44,534 bases of DNA, taken from contig DWXI01000096.1 in the NCBI GenBank assembly GCA_019119265.1, forward strand, positions 1 through 44,534, read 5' to 3'. Positions 15,586 to 23,962 of this stretch are shown here, piece after piece; position 1 is the first letter of the stretch, and each line of letters opens with the position of its first letter. The notes under the pieces are model-generated. The model was not told where the DNA came from, did no database searches, and was given only the letters and a program-made list of their open reading frames with translations. Origin of the DNA: Candidatus Mediterraneibacter intestinigallinarum. GTDB lineage: Bacteria > Bacillota > Clostridia > Lachnospirales > Lachnospiraceae. Position numbers and translations under genes: made by a program.

Positions 15586-18500
15586 TTACAGCTTTTTCAG
15601 CGCTGGTATCCCATCCGCCGCAATGCTGTCAAAGTTCCACACATCCTCGCTCCAGCCAAGAGTCTCCGTATAGAACACTTTTTCTTTCACCTGCTCCTCT
15701 GTAACCGCAAATATCAGATCCGCATTTGTATCGTTCATACTGCTGTGGCTGTCCGACGTTTCCAGTTCATATGCGCTGCTCGACATGCCGAGCACATCCC
15801 AGCCGGAAATCCTGTTTGCATTTGCGCCGGTGCTCAGGCTGACTGCGCTCTCTACCGCCGCGCTTCCGCTCTGCGGTCCGCCGATGATGCCTCCGTTGCC
15901 AACCGGAGCCGGAGCTGTAATATTCACTTTTGTGACCACTCTTCGGATCGTTCCGCCACCCTGCCATCCGGTGATCCCGCCGGCACGGACGCCCATCGGA
16001 TGCACGCTTGTTCCTTCGATCGAGCCGCTCACAACGCAGTCCTCCATAATCTTTCCGTCGAACTGCCCTGCTATGCCTCCCATAGTATTATTGGATCGTA
16101 TGGAAATGTTCTCCACGGAAATCCTCCTGATCTCACTGTCGGCTATCGTTCCTGCAAGTCCGCCTGTCTGATTCGTATCATTGTTAATGGCCAGATCTTT
16201 CACACGGATATCCGTTACCACAGAATGTCTGATATCATTGGAAAGAGCTCCTTTCTGGGTATTCTGCGTAAGAGTCGTCCCTTCGATCGTCAGATTCGAG
16301 ACAGACGCCCCGTCTGTTTTCTCAAAGAGTACCGCATCCAGCCCGGATATGGTATGGCCGTTTCCGTCCAGCTCACCGGAGAAAGTCCCCGGAACTGCGA
16401 AATCTACACCTGACAGGCTGCTAAAATCAAGATCTTCTTCAAGCACATACTGCTTTTTCAGTGATCCCGCGGAATCCCCGATGGCAAGAAATTCCTCCAC
16501 CGTGGTAATCTTCCTGTCATTTACCGTCACACTCATATCGCCATATTCATAATACCCTTCCGTCTTCGTCTTCACGAGCGGGAGCGCCATATCCGTATCT
16601 TCCACGCGGATATTTCCAAGCGACACTTTCTTTGTCTTCACTGCGAAGAGCGCCTGCGCATCTCCCGCATAAAAAGGCGCGGAAATAGTCAGATCAGTCA
16701 CCTGCGCATACTGCAGATCCCCGAACAGAGGATACTTCATCCCGGTCATGCTGTACCCGTTTCCGTCCAGCATCCCGATAAATCTTCCCGGAATATAGCT
16801 GTCGCCGGATGCTGTTACATCTGTGAAATCAATATCCTGTTCCAGCCTGTAATATCCATATGGATTCTGCGCGGCGTATTGGATCAGTTCTTCTGCAGAT
16901 GTGACCGGTATCACCGCCGGGCTCTCATAAATACCGCCGTTGCTGAAGTCCCCCGTCACACGCTTGACCATGCCGTAGATCATCCGTTTTGTCTCGAAGC
17001 TCTGGTTCGTATTCCCGTTCACTGTATCCGCCTCAAATGCCGCTTTAAACTGCGCAATGACTGTATCTTTATCAAAATACGGAATCTGGTCCAGCTTCTG
17101 CTCCACTTCCCGGTAACGGTTCAGCTTATAGTCTCTCCATGTGATATCCGGGTTCCCGGTGATCTTGCGCAGTGCGTCCAGATCATTTTCACTGAGCGCG
17201 GACATAAATACCTGGTAGCCCTTTTCATAGCCTGCGAGCCCCAGCATCTCCTGCCCCAGCCGCTTGAAGGAATGGGTATCCGGCGAGCCGTTATCATTGT
17301 GAGACTGATACCAGTTCATCGTGTAAAACGACTCAAATCCATAGCTTCCGTCTGTAGCCGTGCCTATCTTTTCCGGATAAGACGCCGCATTGCGGACGGA
17401 AATCCTGTTATCCCACAAATCTTCCATGCTGTCGAGATCCATTGCGTCAATCTCTTCTGCTGTAAGTTTCTTGTAGGTAGTAGTCATAGAAGCATTGCCG
17501 CCCGCGGTATGTTCCGCCTGTACGGCCACCGCCGCCTGCTGCTGTGGAGTCAGTTCAAAAAATGCCTGAGCCGCCAGATAATCCAGTACATACCCGGTAT
17601 CAAACATCTCTTTATAGTAGCTGTGGACCTTCTGTGACGAACTAATTCGCTCATAACTGAAATTGTTCGGCATTTCCGTCCCGATATCCATGTTCTTTGC
17701 GATATTGAATACCATGACGCCATCTCTTGTCTCCTGGGCTATGTTTCCGTCTGCATGGGCCTCTGCGCCGGTTCCGTTTCTTCTTCCGGCTCCCCCGTAG
17801 AAATATTTTCCATCCTGGTTATGGGCTGTTTCATGGCTGAATGTAAAAAATGTATAATTGTCTGTTCCAAGTGCAGGACTCCACATCCAGATTACGATCG
17901 TTCCGTCTGCGACCGCCGCGCTTCCATTCAGGGCACTCAGCATATCCACAGATTCATATACCCATTTCATGACCGGATCCCGTGTTTTTCCCTTTTCCTG
18001 TGCTCCTGCCGCAGCCGCCTCACTCTCCGGAAAAGCAAGCCTCGTATCGAACTGGAGATTAACAAAGCTGTTGAGCCGCTCCACGGAATTACTCATCCAC
18101 TGCGAAGATACTCCGTAAAAGATCCCCATCTTCCCGGCATATTCTTCCGCAATAGCCCGGATCCGTTCACGTTCCTGCCCGTCTTTCTTAAGATACGTCT
18201 CATAGCGATTCATGCTTCCGATCACAATCTGTGACGGCACGGAAATCAGGTACATATCCTCCTGCGGTGCGGTCAGGATCGGAAGAACAATGTTTTTCCT
18301 GCTATCAGGCAGTCCCCTCAGATTATCCCAGATACGATAACGGATCCGGCCTTCATCGCCCGCTGCTTCCTGTTCCACTAAAATACCGCCGAAGGTATCT
18401 GCAAACCATGTGTTTCCATCTTCATATCCGCCTATGCTTTTCGCAAATCCGCCAAGGAAATCCATAAAGTCTTTCCCTGTAATATTCTTGAGCACATTGT

Positions 18501-21500
18501 TATAAAATGTCACTGTCTGTTTCGTGGCCCTCCAGTCTGCCGACGCACTCAGAAGACTTTCTGTCAGTACGTACGCATCGATATCTTCCGGCAATACTTC
18601 TTTTCCAAAAAACATCAAGTCACTTAAAATCACTCCCCCGTAGTCAATATGATACCATTTGTCGTAGTAATTGTAGGAATACAGATAACGCTTCAACGTC
18701 TCCTCGTTCCGTATACGCTCTTCTGCAAGAGCCTTCACTGCGGGATGCGCGCAGTAAGTCGGATACCACTCCTGAGAAGCGAACAGATCAGTCAGAATGC
18801 GTTCTGCTTTTCCCTGCACGCTCCCGCTGTAATAGTCCGCATACAGCCGGCTCTCCTCCTCCGGCGTGATTCCTGCGATATCTGTCTGATAATCATATGC
18901 AGATACAGCCGCCGTCAGGTCAGAGATCACGCTTTCATCGAAAGCTGCCGCATAATTGCGGAACTGATATCGGAACTCCTGCCCTTCAATCCCGTAAGAC
19001 GCCACGAGATCTCCCGCTAATCCCGCATCATTCAGAATATAATCCCGCCTTGTATCATCTTCAAATATCACACGTACTTTAGCCGCTTTGCCCGGGTCTT
19101 CCCTGTGGATCCCCGGGATGTATGTTCCCTCTCCGTCAAGCGGGAGTACATATTTGATCTTCTTTGCCGCAAGGTCATCTGACCCGGAGAGTCCGTTGCC
19201 ATATTCCACCCAGAGGGCTGTGTCCGCAAAAGGCATGAGATCCGCCATATTGGCATAAGCCGTCTCCCGTTCCGCCTGATAGTCTTCCTGGCGTTTCACC
19301 TCACTGTAAGAAGGAATCCCGTAATTGTTATCTTCGACAGGGGATCCGGCAAGCCGGGGAAGTTTCTTCAGGGACAGCCCGTCCAGGTTCCAGATCTTTT
19401 TGTCGAATCCAAGCGTATCCTCATAGAAAGTCCGCTCATAGACCGCCTCCGTCTCTTTTACATTGTTCCTGTTATCCTCTGTTATATTTGTCTCACTGCC
19501 GGAAGCGGAATACTCATACACCTTCCTCGCACTGTCCAGGACATCAAATCCCGCGATCCGGTATCCTGCTCCCGTACTCATGCTCAGACTGTACTCGATC
19601 ACCGGACTTCCCGTATTCGGTCCTCCGATAATCCCCCCGTTTCCTTTCCTTGCGGGAGCAAGGATCTCAGCCTTCGTATAACATCTGCTGATCTTTCCTC
19701 CGCCGTGCCAGCCGGTGATGCCCCCTGTTCTGGCCCCAAGGCTGGGATGATCATACGTCCCCTGCACCTTTCCGGTTACATAACAGTCCTCGATCAGAGC
19801 GCCTGTCTGTGTCTTGCCGACAATGCCTCCGACCGCCACAAGACCCTTTAGTGACACATTGACGGAAGCGCTCCTGCGAATCACAGAATCAGAAAGTCTT
19901 CCTGCAAATGCTCCCATCTCATCCACGCCGTTTGACACTGCGGAATCCACGATAAAGACATTTTCGATCAGCGACTGTCTCTGGATAGAATTGGCAAGGA
20001 TCCCGCTTCTCTGCACGGTAATGGACGCATCTTCGATCACAAGATCATGGATATGTGCTCCGCTCAGTGTGTCAAACATCGAAGTCGGCAGATTCCGTAT
20101 CCGGAAACCGTTTCCGTCCAGCTCTCCTGTGAATGTGCCTGCAATCGCAGGAGCATCCGCAGGAATCCCCGAAGCGTCCAGATCCTCCGTAAGCTCAAAT
20201 GTTCCCTTCGGCTCGTCAGCCATCTTGTCAAACAGCTCCTGCACGCTCTTGATCAGCGGATGCTCTCCGTCCTTATCTCTGTAAGCAACCGGGAAAGCAT
20301 ATCCTTCTATACGGTTTCCGTCGGCATCATACCGGATAATATCCTCCTGATCGATCACCGCCGAAACTGCTCCGCTTTTCTCTTGTCTGAACTCTGAGAT
20401 CCCCGTATAGAGGGCCGGCAGGCTTTCCATCCTGATCACTGCGTAATAATTCTCCGGATCTTCCGGAAGGCCGCCGGTAATATCAAGAATCTCTATTTCC
20501 TCTGTCTTCCCGTCTGTACTGTAATACAGTGTCGTCTCCGTAATGTCCTTCAGTTCGATGATTTCCTGTATCTCCTCATCAGGTTCTTCTGGTTCTGATG
20601 GCTCCTCTGGTTCTGACGGTTCTCCGGGTTTCGCTGGCTCTTCCGGCTCAGACGGTGCCTCCGGGTCTGTCGGATTCTCAGATTCCGGCGGATTTTCTAT
20701 CCCACGGACGAGAAGCGCCAGATCAGTCACTGTAAGCTGCCCGTCATCATTGAGATCCGCCGGTTCCTGTGCGTCCTGATCGAGAAGCTCCAGACCGATC
20801 AGATGTCTCTGGACCAGTTCCACATCTGTATAATCTGCATTCCCGTTTCCGTCTATATCGCCCTTTTCGCCTTTTGCCTCTGTCCGGATGCCCGCTGACA
20901 GGGCAAGCATACTGCAGAGGATCAGCCCGGCAAGTAACTTAGGACCATTCTTATTCTGTTTTCTCCTTCTTGTTCCGGTAATCAGAATTCCTCCTAATAC
21001 CGAAAGGGATACCAGAAGCAGCATGAGAAAAATGAAAATTCCAGCATCAGTATCACCTGTCTGTACACTCTGCTTTTCCTCGGACTGCTGTTCCGAAGAC
21101 AGCTCCGCTGAATCCTCACGATCTGCATCAGGCATCTCTTCTGCTCCTTCCGGTGTCTCCTCTGGATTTTCTTCTGAATTCACTGTCATCCGGAATTCAG
21201 TATCCTTCAGAAAAATATCTTCTTTTCCTTCAGATACAGAGATATCCTTTAATGTAATCGTTGTTTCTTTTACTTCAGCCTGCTCCTTCGCAGTTAGTGT
21301 CAGCTGGAACACATCTTCGTCCTCCACACTCCCACTCTTATTGATCACTGCAAACTGCCCATTTTCAGCATTGTACCGGAGCTGTTCCCAGCCGGACAAA
21401 GTCTCAAAATCCGTCTCTTCCGGTGCCTCAAAGATATCAGTATCATATGCAAGTGTCGCATTCAGTGCATAGATTCCCTCCTGAATATTATCATAGCCGG

Positions 21501-21660
21501 CAAGCGAAAATGTAAGTATAATCTCCTCTCCGGGCGCCGCTTCTGTCGTTCCGGACGACACCTGCATTTCCGGATTGCCTGCCCCTAATACATCTGCTCC
21601 AATCCATAAGAGTCCGCATATCAGTACCACTGCTGCCAGCAGGGCTCTTACTTTCCTCAT
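15586..21660 (-). CDS. M26-family (IgA1-protease-like) zinc metalloprotease with cohesin, sortase-like motif and dockerin
   Basis: This is a 2024-residue surface protein, numbered from the ATG at 21660 (a TTG at 21672 would add four residues; the AAAGGA site suits neither perfectly). Order: signal peptide 1-26; cohesin-like domain about 30-161; acidic linker; sortase-like VQTGD 199-203; membrane helix 207-227; RRRK; second hydrophobic segment 240-258; type I dockerin 266-323 with two calcium loops (DIDGNGNADYTD, DLNDDGQLTVTD); Pro/Glu linker; GLUG-type beta-helix about 508-700; protease domain with HETAH at 1276-1280 and E1300; second beta-helix about 1758-1950. HExxH followed 20 residues later by Glu is the M26 zinc site. 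An N-terminal sorting motif followed by two hydrophobic segments is the known layout of streptococcal IgA1 proteases and ZmpB. The substrate is not provable from sequence; IgA1 or mucin-type glycoproteins are candidates. It has its own promoter and terminator. Confidence 0.88.
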   Translation of the reverse strand: MRKVRALLAAVVLICGLLWIGADVLGAGNPEMQVSSGTTEAAPGEEIILTFSLAGYDNIQEGIYALNATLAYDTDIFEAPEETDFETLSGWEQLRYNAENGQFAVINKSGSVEDEDVFQLTLTAKEQAEVKETTITLKDISVSEGKEDIFLKDTEFRMTVNSEENPEETPEGAEEMPDADREDSAELSSEQQSEEKQSVQTGDTDAGIFIFLMLLLVSLSVLGGILITGTRRRKQNKNGPKLLAGLILCSMLALSAGIRTEAKGEKGDIDGNGNADYTDVELVQRHLIGLELLDQDAQEPADLNDDGQLTVTDLALLVRGIENPPESENPTDPEAPSEPEEPAKPGEPSEPEEPSEPEEPDEEIQEIIELKDITETTLYYSTDGKTEEIEILDITGGLPEDPENYYAVIRMESLPALYTGISEFRQEKSGAVSAVIDQEDIIRYDADGNRIEGYAFPVAYRDKDGEHPLIKSVQELFDKMADEPKGTFELTEDLDASGIPADAPAIAGTFTGELDGNGFRIRNLPTSMFDTLSGAHIHDLVIEDASITVQRSGILANSIQRQSLIENVFIVDSAVSNGVDEMGAFAGRLSDSVIRRSASVNVSLKGLVAVGGIVGKTQTGALIEDCYVTGKVQGTYDHPSLGARTGGITGWHGGGKISRCYTKAEILAPARKGNGGIIGGPNTGSPVIEYSLSMSTGAGYRIAGFDVLDSARKVYEYSASGSETNITEDNRNNVKETEAVYERTFYEDTLGFDKKIWNLDGLSLKKLPRLAGSPVEDNNYGIPSYSEVKRQEDYQAERETAYANMADLMPFADTALWVEYGNGLSGSDDLAAKKIKYVLPLDGEGTYIPGIHREDPGKAAKVRVIFEDDTRRDYILNDAGLAGDLVASYGIEGQEFRYQFRNYAAAFDESVISDLTAAVSAYDYQTDIAGITPEEESRLYADYYSGSVQGKAERILTDLFASQEWYPTYCAHPAVKALAEERIRNEETLKRYLYSYNYYDKWYHIDYGGVILSDLMFFGKEVLPEDIDAYVLTESLLSASADWRATKQTVTFYNNVLKNITGKDFMDFLGGFAKSIGGYEDGNTWFADTFGGILVEQEAAGDEGRIRYRIWDNLRGLPDSRKNIVLPILTAPQEDMYLISVPSQIVIGSMNRYETYLKKDGQERERIRAIAEEYAGKMGIFYGVSSQWMSNSVERLNSFVNLQFDTRLAFPESEAAAAGAQEKGKTRDPVMKWVYESVDMLSALNGSAAVADGTIVIWMWSPALGTDNYTFFTFSHETAHNQDGKYFYGGAGRRNGTGAEAHADGNIAQETRDGVMVFNIAKNMDIGTEMPNNFSYERISSSQKVHSYYKEMFDTGYVLDYLAAQAFFELTPQQQAAVAVQAEHTAGGNASMTTTYKKLTAEEIDAMDLDSMEDLWDNRISVRNAASYPEKIGTATDGSYGFESFYTMNWYQSHNDNGSPDTHSFKRLGQEMLGLAGYEKGYQVFMSALSENDLDALRKITGNPDITWRDYKLNRYREVEQKLDQIPYFDKDTVIAQFKAAFEADTVNGNTNQSFETKRMIYGMVKRVTGDFSNGGIYESPAVIPVTSAEELIQYAAQNPYGYYRLEQDIDFTDVTASGDSYIPGRFIGMLDGNGYSMTGMKYPLFGDLQYAQVTDLTISAPFYAGDAQALFAVKTKKVSLGNIRVEDTDMALPLVKTKTEGYYEYGDMSVTVNDRKITTVEEFLAIGDSAGSLKKQYVLEEDLDFSSLSGVDFAVPGTFSGELDGNGHTISGLDAVLFEKTDGASVSNLTIEGTTLTQNTQKGALSNDIRHSVVTDIRVKDLAINNDTNQTGGLAGTIADSEIRRISVENISIRSNNTMGGIAGQFDGKIMEDCVVSGSIEGTSVHPMGVRAGGITGWQGGGTIRRVVTKVNITAPAPVGNGGIIGGPQSGSAAVESAVSLSTGANANRISGWDVLGMSSSAYELETSDSHSSMNDTNADLIFAVTEEQVKEKVFYTETLGWSEDVWNFDSIAADGIPALKKL

Positions 21661-21700
21661 CTTCTGACTCAATCCTTTCCGCTTATTTTATTACGGACTG

Positions 21701-21729
21701 ATTGTATCTGTTTTCATTTTTGTATACAA
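21701..21729 (-). promoter_or_regulatory. candidate promoter of the M26 protease gene
   Basis: On the minus strand TTGTAT (21724-21729) and TACAAT (21701-21706) are 17 bp apart, about 45 bases upstream of the start codon. The -35 lies in the palindrome TTGTATACAA (21720-21729). Confidence 0.5.
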
Positions 21730-21787
21730 TAGGTTATTATTGGAAATAAATCCGCAATCAACCAGTTCAACTTAATGGAGGAATACT

Positions 21788-22266
21788 ATGTTTCGCGAAA
21801 TGCGCAGAAAAAAACAGAAATTATCAAAAGAAGAATGTGACCGCATCTTATACAATGGAACATCGGGAGTTCTGGCACTCCACGGAGATGACGGTTACCC
21901 CTATGCAGTGCCTGTAAGCTATGTCTACAATGGGGAAAACTTCTGTTCCACAGTGCCAAAAACGGGCATAAGATAGACGCCATATTAAAAAATGCAGCGG
22001 CTTCCTTCTGCGTCATCGATCAGGATCAGATCGTGCCGGAAGAATATACCACCTACTTCCGCAGCATCATTGCCTTCGGCAGAATCCGTATTCTGGAAGA
22101 CGACACTGAAAAACGCTCCGCTATCGAAAAACTTGCAGTAAAATATGCGCCTGATGACACTGCCGAAAACCGGGATAAAGCCATCGAACGGGAGTGGAAA
22201 CCGCTGTGTATGATGGAGATGGAGATAGAACATCTGACGGGGAAACAGGCGATAGAGATGATTTAA
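21788..22266 (+). pseudogene. pyridoxamine 5'-phosphate oxidase-family (NimA-like) gene, frameshifted
   Basis: Frame 1 begins MFREMRRKKQKLSKEECDRI and runs through GVLALHGDDGYPYAVPVSYVYNGEN, then fails with a stop at about 21974. A different frame continues FHSAKNGHKIDAILKNAAAS, then CVIDQDQIVPEEYTTYFRS to a normal end at 22264. Together they give the full length (about 159 residues) of a small FMN-binding split-barrel protein. One base appears missing near 21940-21946, because the total length is one short of a multiple of three. The family includes nitroimidazole-resistance-like proteins and general flavin oxidoreductases. A good GGAGG site precedes the start. It may be a genuine recent inactivation or a sequencing error. 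Confidence 0.85.
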
Positions 22267-22274
22267 GAAAATTC

Positions 22275-22622
22275 TGGATTTATCGTACTGGCTGATAGCA
22301 CAGAAAACGTCCGAAATACAGCAATATACAGCGACCTGACTTGCGTGTACGCAGGCGGAGAAAAAGGTTGATCCCGGCTCCGGTTACAGGAAATAACTCA
22401 AAGCAGAAAAATGGTTAAAAGCAAGTGAAAAAATGACGAACTCGCAAGCTCAGACAGCATCATTTTTTCACTTAACACCATTTCCCTGCTTTTAACTTTT
22501 CGTAATTTCCTTCCACAGTCGCCGTTCTCAATCTTTTTCTTCCTCTGCGTAAGATGCATCAGAGCAGCTGTAACCGTCCATTTTGACGTTTTACCGACTA
22601 ACAGACCAACCTAAAAATCCTC
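22275..22622. repeat. long imperfect palindrome, about 350 bp
   Basis: The two halves are imperfect reverse complements around a 23-base loop (22437-22459). The core arms AAGTGAAAAAATGA (22423-22436) and TCATTTTTTCACTT (22460-22473) are perfect. Pairing continues outward with mismatches through AATGGT/ACCATT, AAAGCAG/CTGCTTT, GGAAAT/ATTTCC, AGAAAAAG/CTTTTTCT, TACGCAG/CTGCGTA and AAAACGTC/GACGTTTT to GGATTT/AAATCC at the ends. I see no credible coding sequence. It could be a decayed MITE-like element, a large structured RNA or an old inverted duplication. Confidence 0.75.
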
Positions 22623-22663
22623 ATACAAACAGAAAGAAGTAGGAGCTTTGTTCCTTCCGTCAG

Positions 22664-22858
22664 AAATTCGATTTTCGGGATGGGAAAGAAAGCAGTCGAG
22701 AGGTATGTATTGTGTACGCACCGTTGGAGCGGCGTCGGCACTTAGAGCGCGTCTTTTGCGCTCTTATGTACCGTTACGACGCGACCGAGTGAAAACGTGT
22801 GCGATAACAATACATACCTCCCGGCGGATACTTTATCAGTCCGATAAATCCGAATTTT
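22664..22858. repeat. second long imperfect palindrome, about 195 bp
   Basis: A hairpin is centred on AGAGCGC-GTCTTTT-GCGCTCT near 22744-22764. The stem continues through GCGTCG/CGACGC, GCAC/GTGC and the perfect 14-base GAGGTATGTATTGT / ACAATACATACCTC (22700-22713 and 22807-22820), to AAATTCG/CGAATTT at the outer ends. It abuts the 3' end of queA and may double as its transcription stop. The loop and sequence differ from those of the neighbouring 350-bp element. Confidence 0.75.
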
Positions 22859-22861
22859 CAC

Positions 22862-23887
22862 TTATTTTATAAACATCGCATCCCCAAAACTGAAGAACCG
22901 ATACTTCTCCCGCACCGCTTCCTTATACGCGGCAAGTACATGCTCTTTTCCCGCCAGCGCGGATACGAGCATGATGAGCGTAGACTCCGGCAGATGGAAG
23001 TTGGTGATCAGGCAGTCCAGAGTCTTAAACCGGTATCCCGGATAGATAAAGATCTCTGTCCATCCGCTGCAGGCTCTTAAGTGACCGTTTTCATCCGCCG
23101 CAGATTCGATGGTGCGGCAGCTTGTCGTTCCCACGCAGATCACACGACCGCCCCCGTCTTTAGCACGGTTGATCTTTTCCGCCGCCTCTTCGTTTATCAT
23201 ATAAAACTCAGAATGCATATGGTGATTCTCCACATCGTCCACTTTTACAGGGCGGAATGTTCCCAGACCTACATGGAGCGTCACGCGGGCAATATCAACG
23301 CCTTTTTCTTCGATTTCTTTGAGCAGCTCCGGCGTAAAGTGAAGCCCCGCAGTCGGTGCCGCGGCAGATCCGGAATGCTCCGCGTAAACTGTGTTATATC
23401 TGTCTTTATCCTGGAGCTGATGTGTGATATATGGAGGCAGCGGCATCTGTCCGAGTTGGTCTAATATCTCTTCAAAGATCCCTTCATACTCAAAATGGAT
23501 CAGACGGTTCCCTTCATCTACAATGTCTACTACTTCACCTGTAAGCAGCCCGTCACCGAAACTTATCCTTGTTCCCGCCTTTGCCTTACGTCCCGGTTTA
23601 ACAAGAGTCTCCCACACATCGTCCGCGCCTCTCTTTAAGAGCAGGACTTCAATCTTCGCCCCCGTCTCTTCTTTTGCTCCTATCAGCCTTGCCGGGATGA
23701 CTTTTGTGTCATTGATGACCAGACAGTCTCCCGGATTTAAATAATTGATAATATCACGGAACACGTGATGCTGTATCTCCCCGGTCTCCTTGTCCAGTAC
23801 CATAAGTCTTGAGGCGGAACGGTCTTCCAGAGGATCCTGGGCGATCAGTTCCTGCGGCAGGTCATAATAAAAATCACTTGTTTTCAT
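22862..23887 (-). CDS. queA: S-adenosylmethionine:tRNA ribosyltransferase-isomerase
   Basis: QueA transfers and isomerises the ribosyl part of S-adenosylmethionine onto preQ1 in tRNA, forming epoxyqueuosine at position 34. The 341-residue protein is full length: [19 protein letters not shown] at the N-terminus, then [34 protein letters not shown], the central [14 protein letters not shown] and [13 protein letters not shown], and the C-terminal [20 protein letters not shown]. It follows pheT by 75 nt in the same direction, so it may be transcribed from the pheS T-box promoter, although a weak GC-rich hairpin lies in the gap. The ribosome site is weak (ATAGG). No other queuosine genes are in view. 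Confidence 0.96.
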   Translation of the reverse strand: MKTSDFYYDLPQELIAQDPLEDRSASRLMVLDKETGEIQHHVFRDIINYLNPGDCLVINDTKVIPARLIGAKEETGAKIEVLLLKRGADDVWETLVKPGRKAKAGTRISFGDGLLTGEVVDIVDEGNRLIHFEYEGIFEEILDQLGQMPLPPYITHQLQDKDRYNTVYAEHSGSAAAPTAGLHFTPELLKEIEEKGVDIARVTLHVGLGTFRPVKVDDVENHHMHSEFYMINEEAAEKINRAKDGGGRVICVGTTSCRTIESAADENGHLRACSGWTEIFIYPGYRFKTLDCLITNFHLPESTLIMLVSALAGKEHVLAAYKEAVREKYRFFSFGDAMFIK

Positions 23888-23962
23888 ACTGTAAACCTAT
23901 TCCCTTCGACAAACGAGCCCTGTATGCATTCCACACAAGGCCCGCCTGAATATTACTTTGTT

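Noticed and set aside
16879-18234. Long open frames opposite the M26 protease gene
   Set aside because: They are antisense to conserved protein sequence, with no ribosome sites and no family resemblance.
22275-22858. Retron msr-msd, integron attC or transposon ends as explanation of the hairpins
   Set aside because: No reverse transcriptase, integrase or transposase gene is near, and I see no attC core sites or target duplications.
22648-22872. Open frame of about 74 codons across the second long hairpin
   Set aside because: It reads through palindromic DNA, has no ribosome site and resembles no protein.
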